Source of the DNA: Burkholderia latens
GTDB lineage: Bacteria; Pseudomonadota; Gammaproteobacteria; Burkholderiales; Burkholderiaceae
NCBI RefSeq assembly: GCF_001718795.1
Contig: NZ_CP013437.1
Coordinates: 682,001-746,000, forward strand
DNA length: 64,000 nt
Direction of reading: 5' to 3'
Numbering within the stretch: position 1 is the first letter of the stretch; every line of letters begins with the position of its first letter. This document shows, piece after piece, positions 16,102 to 26,841 of this stretch. Position numbers and translations under genes: made by a program. Under the pieces are notes generated by a model that saw nothing but the letters and a program-made list of their open reading frames with translations, made no database searches and was not told the DNA's origin.

Positions 16102-17199
16102 ATGAAACGGCCTCAGATGAAAATCGTCCACATAGTCGAATCCAGCGCGACGGGCACGTTGTCGATGGTGTGTCTGATCGCGAATCGTCTTGCCCGCGAA
16201 GGGCACGACGTGCATGTCGTCTACTCGGTGCGGCCCGACACGCCGCAGGGACTCGCCGCGATGTTCGACGCGCGCGTGTCGCTGCGCCATGTGCAAATGA
16301 AAGGCATGGGCCTGCTGCGCACGGTCGGCCGGCTGCGCGCGACGCTGAACGAGATCGGTCCGGACGTCGTACACCTGCATTCGTCGTTTGCCGGTTTTCT
16401 CGGGCGGCTGTCGACGTTGTTTGCGTTGCCGAAGACGGCATTCTTCTACAGCCCGCACTGCATTTCGTTCATGCGTCGCGATATCTCGGGCATGAAGCGT
16501 CTGGCGTTCGTCGCCCTCGAATGGATCGCGTGCGTGCGCAAATGCCTGTACGTCGCGTGTTCCGAAAGCGAAGGCCGCGCGATCCGCGCATGGCTTCGTC
16601 AACCGGTGGTGGTGGTCGAGAATGCAGTGAGCGACGTCACGTCGTCTACCCACAGGGGCAACGTCGACGCGTTGGCCGCTGCTCCCCGTTGCGTGGTGAC
16701 TGTTGGCGGCATCCGTGCGCAAAAGAATCCCGAATTGTTTGCCCGGATCGCGCAACGCATGCGGGCGCACGGCACCCGCTTCGTATGGATCGGCGACGGC
16801 GACGCGGCATTGAAGTCAACGCTGACGGAAGCGGGCGTCGAAGTAACCGGATGGCTGCCGCACGACGAGGTCGCGTGCCGGCTCGGGCGCGCGGACGTGT
16901 ATCTGTCGACGTCGTCGTGGGAGGGCATGCCGGTATCGGTCATCGAGGCGATGCTGGCCGGCCGGCCCGTGGTCGTGTCCGACTGTGCCGGCAACGTGGA
17001 CGTCGTGCGTCATATGCAGACAGGCGTGGTGTACGCGACGGCGGCCGACGCAATCGCGTGGCTGACGCGCATCGTCGGCGACGACACGCTATGCAGCCAA
17101 CTGGGCCGCCGGGCACGCGACGAGGCGCGGCAGCGCTTCGGCGAGGAGCGCCTGTTCGCGGAACTCGCACCGCTCTATGCTGCACGTGCGGCCCGCTGA
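16102..17199 (+). CDS. Glycosyltransferase family 4
   Basis: 365 residues. The N-terminal domain starts MKIVHIVESSATGTLSMVCLIANRLAREGH; a second ATG (16117) is also possible and fits the family start better. The C-terminal donor domain has VVTVGGIRAQKNPELFARIA, the WLPHDEV loop and the GT4 EX7E-type segment STSSWEGMPVSVIEAMLAGRPVV. It adds a sugar to the repeat unit. It is the last glycosyltransferase before the Kdo genes. Confidence 0.88.
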   Translation: MKRPQMKIVHIVESSATGTLSMVCLIANRLAREGHDVHVVYSVRPDTPQGLAAMFDARVSLRHVQMKGMGLLRTVGRLRATLNEIGPDVVHLHSSFAGFLGRLSTLFALPKTAFFYSPHCISFMRRDISGMKRLAFVALEWIACVRKCLYVACSESEGRAIRAWLRQPVVVVENAVSDVTSSTHRGNVDALAAAPRCVVTVGGIRAQKNPELFARIAQRMRAHGTRFVWIGDGDAALKSTLTEAGVEVTGWLPHDEVACRLGRADVYLSTSSWEGMPVSVIEAMLAGRPVVVSDCAGNVDVVRHMQTGVVYATAADAIAWLTRIVGDDTLCSQLGRRARDEARQRFGEERLFAELAPLYAARAAR

Positions 17200-18669
<1,470 letters not shown>

Positions 18670-18686
<17 letters not shown>

Positions 18687-19485
18687 TCTGCGGCCGGTGC
18701 GCGTCGTGATTCCCGCCCGGTACGGTTCGACGCGACTGCCCGGCAAGCCGCTCGTCGATCTGGACGGCACGCCGATGATCGTTCGCGTGCATGCGCGTGT
18801 GCGCCGTGCGCTGCCGGGTGTCGACATCGTCGTCGCGATCGACGACGCACGCATCGCCGATGTGCTCGACGCACGAGGCGTCCGCTTCGCGATGACCGAT
18901 GCCCGTCATGCGTCCGGCACCGATCGCGCGGCGGAAGTCGCGCGCATGCTCGGCTGGGCCGACACCGATGCGGTGATCAACGTGCAGGGCGACGAACCGC
19001 TCGTGCCGAGCGCGCTGTTGCAAGCGTTCGCCGGCTTCTGTGGCGCCGCGCCGGACCTCGGTGTCGCGACGGTGGCGTGCCCGGTCGGGGACGCCGCGCT
19101 GCTCGACGAGCCGGCGATCGTCAAGCTTGTCGTCGATTGCCGCGGCCGCGCGCTGTATTTCTCGCGCGCGGCGATCCCGTTCTGTCGGGACGGGCGACCC
19201 GCAGACGCGGCCCACGCAAGTGAATCGGGCAGCGGCAGGTTCCTGCGCCACATTGGCCTCTACGGCTATGGGAATGCGACCTTGCAGGCACTGGCGAGCA
19301 CGGCGCCGTGCGAGCTCGAGCAGCTGGAAAAGCTCGAGCAGTTGCGCGCGCTCTGGCTCGGCTTGCCGATCGACGTAATGCGCTGGCCCGATGCGCCGCC
19401 GCCCGGCATCGATACGCCCGACGACGTCGAGCGCGTCGTCTCCCTTCTCAAACGGCACACCCATGATGCGACAGAACCATACTGA
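18670..19485 (+). CDS. kdsB: 3-deoxy-manno-octulosonate cytidylyltransferase (CMP-Kdo synthetase)
   Basis: 271 residues. The CTP-binding signature [15 protein letters not shown], the metal site [12 protein letters not shown], and [10 protein letters not shown] and RHIGLYGY segments are all present. It activates Kdo as CMP-Kdo, the donor for Kdo transferases. The start ATG (MTSCSNLRP) lies 17 nt inside kdsC, so expression is coupled. It overlaps the kdsD-type gene by 23 nt. Confidence 0.95.
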
Positions 19486-20398
19486 ATCGGCGCGGCAGGT
19501 CTTCGAGATCGAGTCGCTTGCACTGGCCGGCGTGGCCGCACGGCTCGACGCGAACTTCGACGACGCGATCGAGATCGTTCTTGCTTCGCGCGGCCGCGTC
19601 GTCGTGTGCGGCATGGGCAAGTCCGGCATCGTCGGCAGGAAGATCGCCGCGACGCTGTCGAGCACCGGCACGCCCGCGTTCTTCATGCATCCGGGCGAGG
19701 CCTATCACGGCGATCTCGGCATGGTGACGCCGGACGACACGTTTCTCGCGATTTCGAATTCCGGCGAAACCGACGAAGTGATCAAGCTGATTCCGTTCCT
19801 GCGCAGCAACGGCAACGACCTGATCGCACTCACCGGCAACGCCGCGTCGGCGCTGGCGCGCGCCGCGCGCGCCCATCTCGACATTGGCGTCGAGCGCGAG
19901 GCGTGTCCGCTGCAACTCGCGCCGACTGCATCGACGACGGCGACGCTCGCGATGGGCGACGCGCTGGCGGTCACGCTGATGCGCGCACGCGGCTTTCAGC
20001 CCGAACACTTTGCGCGCTTTCATCCCGGCGGCTCGCTCGGCCGCCGGTTGCTGTCGACCGTCGACGACGAAATGGCGCGTGGAAACCTGCCGTTCGTGAC
20101 GGAGGACATGTCGACACTCGATGTGCTGGATGCGATGACGCGCGGGCGGCTCGGGCTCGCGATCGTGAAGCGGCCCGCCGGCTGGGGCATCGTGACCGAC
20201 GGCGACATCCGTCGCGCGATCGAGCGTCACGGCGACGGTGTGTTGCGGCGAACGGCAGCCGACATGATGTCGATCGAGCCGTCGACGGTGCGGCCCGGCA
20301 CGCGGGTCGAGGACGCGCTTCAGCTGATGCAGCAACAGCGGATCGGGGCGCTGCTGGTCGTCGACGGCGATGAGGTCGTCGGCGTGTTCAAGAAGTAG
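19463..20398 (+). CDS. kdsD: Arabinose-5-phosphate isomerase
   Basis: 311 residues (a second ATG follows directly). An SIS domain ([42 protein letters not shown]) is followed by two CBS repeats from about residue 205 to the end. It converts ribulose-5-phosphate to arabinose-5-phosphate, the substrate of KdsA. As the last gene of the plus-strand operon it completes a self-contained route from the pentose phosphate pool to CMP-Kdo. Confidence 0.94.
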   Translation: MMRQNHTESARQVFEIESLALAGVAARLDANFDDAIEIVLASRGRVVVCGMGKSGIVGRKIAATLSSTGTPAFFMHPGEAYHGDLGMVTPDDTFLAISNSGETDEVIKLIPFLRSNGNDLIALTGNAASALARAARAHLDIGVEREACPLQLAPTASTTATLAMGDALAVTLMRARGFQPEHFARFHPGGSLGRRLLSTVDDEMARGNLPFVTEDMSTLDVLDAMTRGRLGLAIVKRPAGWGIVTDGDIRRAIERHGDGVLRRTAADMMSIEPSTVRPGTRVEDALQLMQQQRIGALLVVDGDEVVGVFKK

Positions 20399-20452
20399 CA
20401 GAAGGCGTCCGCAGCGTCGGATGACGCGCGGAAGCGCCGGCGCCGGCACGCG

Positions 20453-21655
20453 TTACTGGAGGCTTTGCGTCAGTGCACCGGAAGCCTCGTCCTGGCGGAA
20501 CCGGCGCACGCGCAGGAAGGTGATGAAATTCGAATCGTGCTGGCTTGCGGCGCCGCCGTCCGGATCGTCGAACGCGACGCGCAGCACGGCGATGATGTCG
20601 TTGCCGTCGAATTGCCAGTCGGCATACTGGAAGCCGTGCCGTTTCATGTCGGCATGCTGCAGGAGTACGCGCCGCGCGCTCCACTGGCGCAGATCCGGCG
20701 ACGACAGCAGCACCAGCATGTTCCGCACGCGCTCGAGGTTCACTCGGCCGACGCGCTTCGGCACCGCATTCGTGATCGTCCAGTACTGCTTGGACGTCGT
20801 ATCGAAGCGAATCGTGAACTTCTTTCCGCCGCCGGGCAAGTCGACGAAATCGCGTGCCGGATCGAACGACAGCGTGCGGCCGTCATCAGCCGTTGCAACC
20901 AGCGCAGCCTTTTCCGGGCCGTTGTCGGTGTTCACGCGCAGCATGATCGCAGGCGCTGCGTCTTGCCTGCCGACCGCATTGCCTTCTTCCCACGACTGAA
21001 ACCTGCCGCCAAGCCAGCGCCTGTCCGACGGCAGGTGCGCGGACACGCGCCAGTTCCGGGTGTCGAGCAGGTCGCGATCGACCGGCGCGGACATCACCAG
21101 CGCACGCAGGTCGCCGTCTTCCACACTTTCATACGCGCGCCACACGCGGCCGCGGTCGACGAGCACCGGCACCGGCCCCGTGATGAAGCGTCCCGGATAA
21201 GGGAACAGCCCGGTCGATGTATCCACTGGCGTGGTCCACGATGCGCCGCCGTCATCGGAGCGGCGGATCAACGGCGTGCCCATCGAGCGGTTGGTGCCCA
21301 TCAGATACAACGAACCATTGACCACGAACAGCGACGACCAGTACTGGTCCTGCACGTCGCCGAGCCTGGACCACGTTGCTCCCTTGTCGTGCGACGTGAA
21401 GATGTGTACGCGGTTTTGCGCGGCCGCGGCGCCGAACGTGTCGAAGCTCGCGACATAGTCGCCGTTCGGCAGCACGGCCAGCGATGGCGAGCCGAGATAA
21501 ATCCGCGTGGCGGCCCGGCTGTGCGCAATCACGTCGCCGGGGGGCGGCGGTACGGGTTGCGCCGGTGCCGCCGCCGCGGTGCAGCTCGCGCACAGCAGCG
21601 CGATCAGCGACCGCTTTACTGCGAGCAATGTCGGCGCATGTCGGCGTGATGTCAT
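20453..21655 (-). CDS. Secreted sialidase-fold protein (BNR/Asp-box repeats)
   Basis: 400 residues with a signal peptide (SLIALLCASCTAAAAPAQP), so it is exported. Two Asp-boxes are visible (TSHDKGATWS and RSDDGGASWT), along with a RIYLGSPSLAVLPNGDYVAS segment in the position of the sialidase FRIP region. The fold is a six-bladed propeller of the sialidase superfamily. Its start overlaps the stop of the Wzy-like polymerase (ATGA), so it is made with polymer synthesis. In a locus that makes Kdo polymer, a role as a Kdo- or EPS-cleaving glycosidase is plausible, since sialidase-family enzymes act on related ulosonic acids (inference). Substrate and catalytic residues are unproven. Confidence 0.75.
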   Translation of the reverse strand: MTSRRHAPTLLAVKRSLIALLCASCTAAAAPAQPVPPPPGDVIAHSRAATRIYLGSPSLAVLPNGDYVASFDTFGAAAAQNRVHIFTSHDKGATWSRLGDVQDQYWSSLFVVNGSLYLMGTNRSMGTPLIRRSDDGGASWTTPVDTSTGLFPYPGRFITGPVPVLVDRGRVWRAYESVEDGDLRALVMSAPVDRDLLDTRNWRVSAHLPSDRRWLGGRFQSWEEGNAVGRQDAAPAIMLRVNTDNGPEKAALVATADDGRTLSFDPARDFVDLPGGGKKFTIRFDTTSKQYWTITNAVPKRVGRVNLERVRNMLVLLSSPDLRQWSARRVLLQHADMKRHGFQYADWQFDGNDIIAVLRVAFDDPDGGAASQHDSNFITFLRVRRFRQDEASGALTQSLQ

Positions 21656-22845
21656 GTCGGTTGCGCGAGCGGCTTGCCGCCGGAAACCTCCGGCATTCGA
21701 CGGGCGGCCGTTCGCCGGTGCGGAGCGTCCTGATTAGCCAGCACGACGAACAGCAGGATGGTGAGCCAGAGCATGCCATAGAGCACGTGGTACTTGAAGA
21801 GCAGGATCGGCAGCAGGTAGAGCAGATATTTGCGTCGGCCCCTGCGCCGGAACAGCAGCACGAGCGTCCCGAAGACCGCGACGAAGCCCGCGACGCCCGC
21901 CGCGAACACTAGGTAGATATAGAAGGAGCTGTCCCGCACCTGATAGCCACGCAAATGTGTTTTGCCGACGTTGTTGCGCTCGTCCCAGAACAGCCCGCCC
22001 CCGAACACGCCGGCGACGACATCGCGCTCGGTCAGCTCGGTCAGCACGAGCGTTCGGCTGCCGACCGCATCGTAATCGACCGACTGGTTTACCCGCTGGT
22101 CGTAGACGCCGTAGAGCCACGGCACGCATGCGACGGCGACCGCGACGACGGCGATCCTCGTGCGCAGGCGGCCGCGCGCCGAAAGTACGTGCAGCGCGCA
22201 CAGCACCGCGCACACTGCCATCGACGCGACCGAGAAGCTAAGCAGCGCGGTGGCGAAGCCGATGACGGGCGCAAGCGTAATGCGCCGCTGCGACAGCAGC
22301 AGGATCACCGAAGAGGGGACGACCGTCATCGCATAGAACGACGGTTCCGAATACAACCCCAGCGCGCGGATCGAGATCAGACTGTCGGTCAGCGCCTTGG
22401 TCGCGTAGAGCGCCTCGGAATCGGCTTCACGCACGTAGCTGTCGAAATCGATGAAGGTGCCGGTTCCGAGGTAGTAGGCGAGCTGGAACGTGAAGAAGGC
22501 GGCGTGCACGTAAATGAGCGTCTTGCAGGCGGTATCGAGCGATTCGCGCGTGAGCACGCCGCCCGCGAACATCCAGTAGCTCAGCGCGATATACGTCTGG
22601 ATCAGCACGAACTTGATGAAGAAGTTCACGTAGAAGTCACCGAATGCTGACAGGACGAACGCGAGGCAGGTGCTGACCAGCCAATACGTGCAGACCGGAA
22701 GCAAATATCGCTGCCGGTTCATCAGCGTCGGGGCGCGCAGAAACGCAAGTGCGCAGAGCAGGAAATACGCGGCAAAGGTGGCCCGCACGCTGAATGCGTT
22801 GAGCGAGAAGAACAGTACGCTGACTGAGAAGAGCAAGGTCGACAT
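21652..22845 (-). CDS. wzy: Polysaccharide polymerase (Wzy-like)
   Basis: 397 residues from MSTLLFSVSVLFFSLNAFSV, chosen because translation upstream of it is not membrane-like. About 10-12 hydrophobic helices with one larger periplasmic loop (about residues 275-325: YDQRVNQSVDYDAVGSRTLV ... GGGLFWDERNNVGKTHLRGY), the layout of O-antigen and EPS polymerases. Wzy joins flipped repeat units block-wise. No other polymerase is seen in the locus. It is translated with the sialidase-fold gene. Confidence 0.78.
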   Translation of the reverse strand: MSTLLFSVSVLFFSLNAFSVRATFAAYFLLCALAFLRAPTLMNRQRYLLPVCTYWLVSTCLAFVLSAFGDFYVNFFIKFVLIQTYIALSYWMFAGGVLTRESLDTACKTLIYVHAAFFTFQLAYYLGTGTFIDFDSYVREADSEALYATKALTDSLISIRALGLYSEPSFYAMTVVPSSVILLLSQRRITLAPVIGFATALLSFSVASMAVCAVLCALHVLSARGRLRTRIAVVAVAVACVPWLYGVYDQRVNQSVDYDAVGSRTLVLTELTERDVVAGVFGGGLFWDERNNVGKTHLRGYQVRDSSFYIYLVFAAGVAGFVAVFGTLVLLFRRRGRRKYLLYLLPILLFKYHVLYGMLWLTILLFVVLANQDAPHRRTAARRMPEVSGGKPLAQPT

Positions 22846-23163
22846 GCGTGCGCCCGATCGGAGACTCCGGATTCGCTGCGCGCTGGCCGTTCCGGCGCCG
22901 CGCGGCGGGATGCGGTGCGACACGGGGCAAGATGCCTGCCGGGCAGGACGGGCTTGCGCGCCGGTTCGCACGCGGAATGCGCGGCCTTCTTCGTGACGAA
23001 GCGATTCCGGCGCTCAAGGATAGGCGGTCAGGCCGTCGCGCGAGCCGGGGTGTCCGATCCTGCCGGTATTCTGTCTTTTTTCGGCGAGGCCGGTGCAACG
23101 AAGGTGAGCGCCGCCGCCGCTCGCTCGGCGTCGGGCAACCCCCGGACGGCTGCGGCGGGATCG
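22846..23163. other. Intergenic region upstream of the Wzy-like gene
   Basis: 318 nt between the PAP2 pseudogene and the polymerase gene, both on the minus strand. It should contain the promoter of the polymerase/sialidase pair. I see no clear -35/-10 and no supported gene. Confidence 0.6.
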
Positions 23164-23769
23164 TCAAGGCCGCAGCGTGAATCGCCCGCACAAAAACGGC
23201 GAATACCACTCGATCGCCGCCTGAATCGGCGCATGCCGGCCGTAAGCCACGGCCGACACGACGAGCAGCGACCCGGCAGCGAGCGCGCGATACCGGGCCT
23301 CGACGCGCGGCATGCCGTGCCGCCGCGCGAACGCCAGTGCGACCGCCGAGCCGACGAACCAGCCCGCGACGACTTCCGACGGCGTATGCGCGTCGTCGAA
23401 CACACGCGCGACGCCGATCAGCGCGCCGAGCGCGAGTCCGGCCAGCAAAGGCGTGCCTGCCCGCAGCGGTGCGCCGCTCAGCACCAGCACGCATGTCATC
23501 GGCCAGACCGCCGACGCGAGCATCGTGTGTCCGCTGATCACGCGGAAATCGATGGCCTCGATCCGGACCCCGCAACCGGCGTAAAGTATCTTCGTGACAC
23601 CGACGAGCGCCATGCCGGCCGCGAGCAGCAGCGCCCATGACACTGCCTGACGTCGCCCGGTCGTCGACCACGCGAGTCAGGCGATGCACCAGAGCGCAAG
23701 CGGCAACGTCATCGCCGCGTCGCCGAGATCGCTGACGGCCGTCCACGCGACCGGCTGCGCAGCGCCCAC
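23164..23769 (-). pseudogene. PAP2-family phosphatase interrupted by an in-frame TGA
   Basis: Read from GTG 23769, the frame gives VGAAQPVAW then ...LALWCIA, a TGA at 23677-23679, then LAWSTTGRRQ and the complete C-terminal part. The downstream part has the PAP2 phosphatase motifs SGHTML and, in degenerate form, ARVFDDAHTPSEVVAG. Both sides of the stop read as one continuous membrane helix (CIA-stop-LAW), which fits a TGG to TGA change of a Trp codon. Intact length would be 201 residues. A shorter product could start at GTG 23643 (159 residues, both motifs kept). Its likely role was undecaprenyl-pyrophosphate recycling for the EPS locus (inference). It lies 4 nt after the galU-type gene. Confidence 0.75.
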
Positions 23770-23773
23770 GCGG

Positions 23774-24658
23774 TCAGGCGACCATCAGCGCCGGCATGCG
23801 CGCGGCGAGATAGCTTTCGAAATCCGCAGCGACTTCCGGATGCCGCAACGCGAACTCGACTGTTGCCTTCAGATAGCCGAGCTTGCTGCCGCAATCGAAG
23901 CGCGTGCCGTCGTAGCGATGGGCGAGCACCTGCTCGTCCGACAGCAGCGACTGGATCGCGTCGGTGAGCTGCAGTTCGCCGCCCGCGCCCGGCCGCAGCG
24001 CGCGCAAATGCTCGAACACCTTCGGCTTCAGCACGTAGCGGCCGACCACGCCGAAATTCGACGGCGCGTTCGCCGGATCCGGCTTCTCGACGATCCCGGA
24101 TAGCTTGAACAGGTTGTCGTCCCACCGCTTGCCGTCGATCACGCCGTACGACTTCGACGCGTCGGGCGCAATCTCCTCCACGCCGATCACTGACGCGTGG
24201 TAATGATCGAACACATCGATCATCTGGCGCAGCACGGGCGTCGGGCCGTCCAGCAGATCGTCGGCGAGGATCACCGCAAACGGCTGGTCGCCGACCAGCT
24301 TCTCCGCGCACAGCACCGCATGACCGAGCCCCAGCGCTTCGGCCTGGCGCACGTAGAAGCAGTCGACGTGGCTCGGCTTGATGCCGCGCACCAGCGAAAG
24401 CAGCTTTTCCTTGCCCCGCGCCTCGAGCTCGGCTTCGATCTCGTAGGACTTGTCGAAGTGGTCTTCGATCGCGCGCTTGCTGCGGCCGGTCACGAAAATC
24501 ATTTCAGTGATGCCGGCGTCGATTGCTTCCTCGACCGCGTATTGAATCAGCGGCTTGTCCACGACCGGCAGCATTTCTTTGGGGCTGGCCTTGGTCGCCG
24601 GCAAAAATCGCGTGCCAAGACCGGCGACGGGAAATACGGCTTTCGTCACTTTCAACAT
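23774..24658 (-). CDS. galU: UTP-glucose-1-phosphate uridylyltransferase
   Basis: 294 residues, full length. It has the nucleotide-binding start [20 protein letters not shown] with [19 protein letters not shown], then [26 protein letters not shown] and ELQLTDAI. It makes UDP-glucose, which a GalE-type epimerase can turn into UDP-galactose, a plausible donor for the adjacent EPS operon. No galE is in the window. It precedes the broken PAP2 gene in the same direction. Confidence 0.94.
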   Translation of the reverse strand: MLKVTKAVFPVAGLGTRFLPATKASPKEMLPVVDKPLIQYAVEEAIDAGITEMIFVTGRSKRAIEDHFDKSYEIEAELEARGKEKLLSLVRGIKPSHVDCFYVRQAEALGLGHAVLCAEKLVGDQPFAVILADDLLDGPTPVLRQMIDVFDHYHASVIGVEEIAPDASKSYGVIDGKRWDDNLFKLSGIVEKPDPANAPSNFGVVGRYVLKPKVFEHLRALRPGAGGELQLTDAIQSLLSDEQVLAHRYDGTRFDCGSKLGYLKATVEFALRHPEVAADFESYLAARMPALMVA

Positions 24659-25041
24659 GATTTCGGGATTCCATCCGTTCAGGATCCGGCATCGTGAATG
24701 CCGAGGAAGGCGGCGATGCGCGCAAGGCAGTCATCGTTCGCCGGTGGCGGGCCGCTCGCGCAAATGAACTCCGCGCCGTCCGAAAATCGTATGGGCGTTC
24801 CCGATCCCGATGGTGACCGAATCTAGTCCGAATCCGACAGCGACGAATCCCGAATTTCCAATCGCCAATCGCCAATCGCCGATCGCGAATGGCAACCGCC
24901 GAATTTACGGATGTCGGATGCCATCTAGGAATTGGCGGCACGAAGGTGATTGCATGACATAGATTCAGGCATCCATTACCGGACGGCCAATCACGGCGCC
25001 GCGCTCGCGGGCCGCAGGACGCCGTCGGCTCAGGAGCGATC
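24659..25041. other. Divergent intergenic region between galU and the FlhD-like gene
   Basis: 383 nt holding the promoters for both directions. It contains a short direct repeat (24858-24885) and relatively A/T-rich stretches. No further gene is supported. Confidence 0.65.
24858..24885. repeat. 7-bp tandem repeat CCAATCG
   Basis: Three perfect copies of CCAATCG followed by CCGATCG, between the divergent galU and FlhD-like genes. A 7-bp unit places copies on different helix faces, so copy-number variation would shift promoter spacing. Confidence 0.85.
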
Positions 25042-25275
25042 ATGACCGGACAGGGCGACATCTTCGATGCAATCGCGCAATTCAATCGCGCGTATCTCGC
25101 ACTTGCGCAGCGCATGTTGCGTACCGACTACGAGCAGGGCAGGCGCCAATTGGGCATCTCTGACGAAATTGCGGCATCGATTGTCGCGTTGACGCCGGTT
25201 CAAATCGACGAACTTGCGGCCAGTGGCGAACTGGTGTGTGAATTTCGCGCAGAAAACGCGCCGGGCCGCGCATGA
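25042..25275 (+). CDS. FlhD-like transcriptional regulator (short orphan)
   Basis: 77 residues with AGGAG 5 nt before the ATG. It aligns by eye along most of FlhD: DIFDAIAQFNRAYLALAQRML, LGISDEIAASIVALTPVQ, LAASGELVCEFR, including the conserved Cys of the LVCxF motif. FlhD is normally 105-120 residues and works with FlhC in an FlhD4C2 complex; the DNA-proximal C-terminal helices are missing here and no flhC follows. It could be a decoy partner for FlhC or a regulator of other genes (inference). An H-NS-type gene follows on the same strand. Confidence 0.8.
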   Translation: MTGQGDIFDAIAQFNRAYLALAQRMLRTDYEQGRRQLGISDEIAASIVALTPVQIDELAASGELVCEFRAENAPGRA

Positions 25276-25392
25276 CGGGCTTTCCGGTTTTCCCGAATGG
25301 GCGTTCGACTCACGGCCCTCAAGCGGATTGCATCATGGCGATCCCGCGTCCATTCGGTCTTTTATCACGCCATGTAAATGTGGAGGAATCGC

Positions 25393-25701
25393 ATGTCCGG
25401 TTATCGCGAATTGAAGGCGCAAGCCGATGAACTGATGAAGCGTGTCGAGGAAGCGCGGCTTGCCGAGCTCGACGCCGTCATTCAGGAGATTCGCACGCGT
25501 ATCGCGGAATACGGGCTGACCGCCGGCCAGATCTTCGGCCGCCACGCAGGCGCCGCGAGAACGGCGCCGCGCGGGAGCGGATCGGCGCCCCGGTATCGCG
25601 ATCCGAAGACCGGCGCGACATGGAGCGGGCGAGGGCGCGAGCCGCGCTGGATCAAGGGTGGACGCCGTGAGCGGTTTCTGATCGAGCGCAATCCCGATTG
25701 A
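25393..25701 (+). CDS. H-NS family nucleoid-associated protein
   Basis: 102 residues from MSGYRELKAQADELMKRVEE, with GGAGG (25382-25386) before it. The N-terminal coiled coil (to about residue 45) drives oligomerisation; the C-terminal motif YRDPKTGATWSGRGREPRWI is the AT-hook-like DNA-binding signature of the Burkholderia/Bordetella H-NS (BpH3-like) group. It silences A/T-rich DNA. It lies 117 nt after the FlhD-like gene. Confidence 0.92.
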   Translation: MSGYRELKAQADELMKRVEEARLAELDAVIQEIRTRIAEYGLTAGQIFGRHAGAARTAPRGSGSAPRYRDPKTGATWSGRGREPRWIKGGRRERFLIERNPD

Positions 25702-25746
25702 ACGCGCGGCGGCGCGGCGAAAACCGGCGTTCCCGGGCCGCAAACG

Positions 25747-25770
25747 GGCGCGAGACCCGGCGCTCGCGCC
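25747..25770. terminator. GC-rich hairpin between convergent genes
   Basis: GGCGCGAG (25747-25754) pairs with CTCGCGCC (25763-25770) around an 8-nt loop, between the H-NS gene and the convergent topoisomerase gene. There is no U-run on either strand, so it would be a weak bidirectional terminator or mRNA 3' end. Confidence 0.45.
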
Positions 25771-25776
25771 GCCGGA

Positions 25777-26841
25777 TCATCGACGCGCGCGCCGCCGCTC
25801 CCGCCGCGCGGCCCGCTCCAGCAGCGCCACGAACGCCGCTTCATCCGCGCGCAGCCCCCTCGGCTTGCGGACGACCTCGAGCGTATCGAGTTCCCCGGCC
25901 TCGAACGTTTCAAGCACCAGCGGATGGATATAGCAGCGCCGGCATACGGCCGGCGTGTTGCGCAGGATGTCGGCAACGGCCCGCACCGTTTCGACGATCT
26001 GCTTGCGCGCGTGCGTGACGCCCTGATGCGGAATCCGCCTCAATAGCGCCAGCGCCTGTACGCTGCCCGCCCACGTCCGGTAATCCTTCGCGGTGAACTC
26101 CGCGCCCGCTGCGTCGCGCAGGTAGTCGTTGACGTCGGATGAGCCGACGGAATGACGCGCACCGTCGTCGTCCAGATACTGAAAGAGCTCGTGGCCCGGC
26201 AACTCCGCGCAACGCCGCACGATGCGGCCGACGCGCGGGTCCTCGACGGTCACGTCGTGTTCGATCCCGCTCTTGCCGGTGAAACGCAGCCGCACTTGCC
26301 CCGGGCGGATCGTCACGTGGCGCTTGCGCAGCGTCGTCAGTCCGTACGACGCGTTCTCGCGCGCGTACTCGGCGTTGCCGATTCGCGCCAGCGTCGTGTC
26401 GAGCAGCCGGACGATCGTCGCGACGATCTTGTCGCGCGGCATCCCGGGCAGCGCCAGGTCCCGCGCGACCCGTGCGCGGATGCGCGGCAGCGCGCGCGCG
26501 AAGGCCGCCATCCGCGCGTATTTGTTCGCATCGCGCGTCTCGCGCCACAGCGGGTGGTAGCGATACTGCTTGCGCCCGCGCGCATCGCGGCCCGTCGCCT
26601 GCAAATGGCCGCGCGCGTCCATGCAGATCCACACGTCGGTGTACGCGGGCGGAATCGCGAGCGCGTTGATGCGCGCGATCTCGTCGGCATCGCGGATTCG
26701 CACGCCATCCTGCGTGTAATACGCGAAGCCGTTGCGCAGCCGGCGGCGCGTGTACCCGGGGCGCCGGTCGTCGACATGGCGCAGCGACGCGGCAACCGCA
26801 CACGCGTTCGCCGGCGCCGTAAGCGACGCGCGTTTGTTCAT
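25777..26841 (-). CDS. DNA topoisomerase IB (poxvirus-like)
   Basis: 354 residues. An N-terminal domain (FAYYTQDGVRIRDADEIARI; IPPAYTDVWICMDARGHLQATGRDARGRKQYRYHP, with the catalytic KQYRYH segment) precedes the catalytic core (ASYGLTTLRKRHV; FTGKSGIEH; FTAKDYRTWAGSV). The nucleophile is Tyr304 in VCRRCYIHP. The enzyme relaxes supercoils without ATP. The C-terminal tail is very Arg-rich. Bacterial type IB enzymes are accessory and often lie in variable regions. Confidence 0.93.
   Translation of the reverse strand: MNKRASLTAPANACAVAASLRHVDDRRPGYTRRRLRNGFAYYTQDGVRIRDADEIARINALAIPPAYTDVWICMDARGHLQATGRDARGRKQYRYHPLWRETRDANKYARMAAFARALPRIRARVARDLALPGMPRDKIVATIVRLLDTTLARIGNAEYARENASYGLTTLRKRHVTIRPGQVRLRFTGKSGIEHDVTVEDPRVGRIVRRCAELPGHELFQYLDDDGARHSVGSSDVNDYLRDAAGAEFTAKDYRTWAGSVQALALLRRIPHQGVTHARKQIVETVRAVADILRNTPAVCRRCYIHPLVLETFEAGELDTLEVVRKPRGLRADEAAFVALLERAARRERRRARR

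Noticed and set aside
22915..23640. Plus-strand open frame of 241 codons opposite the PAP2 gene
   Set aside because: Arg-rich translation without motifs, antisense to the recognisable PAP2 sequence.
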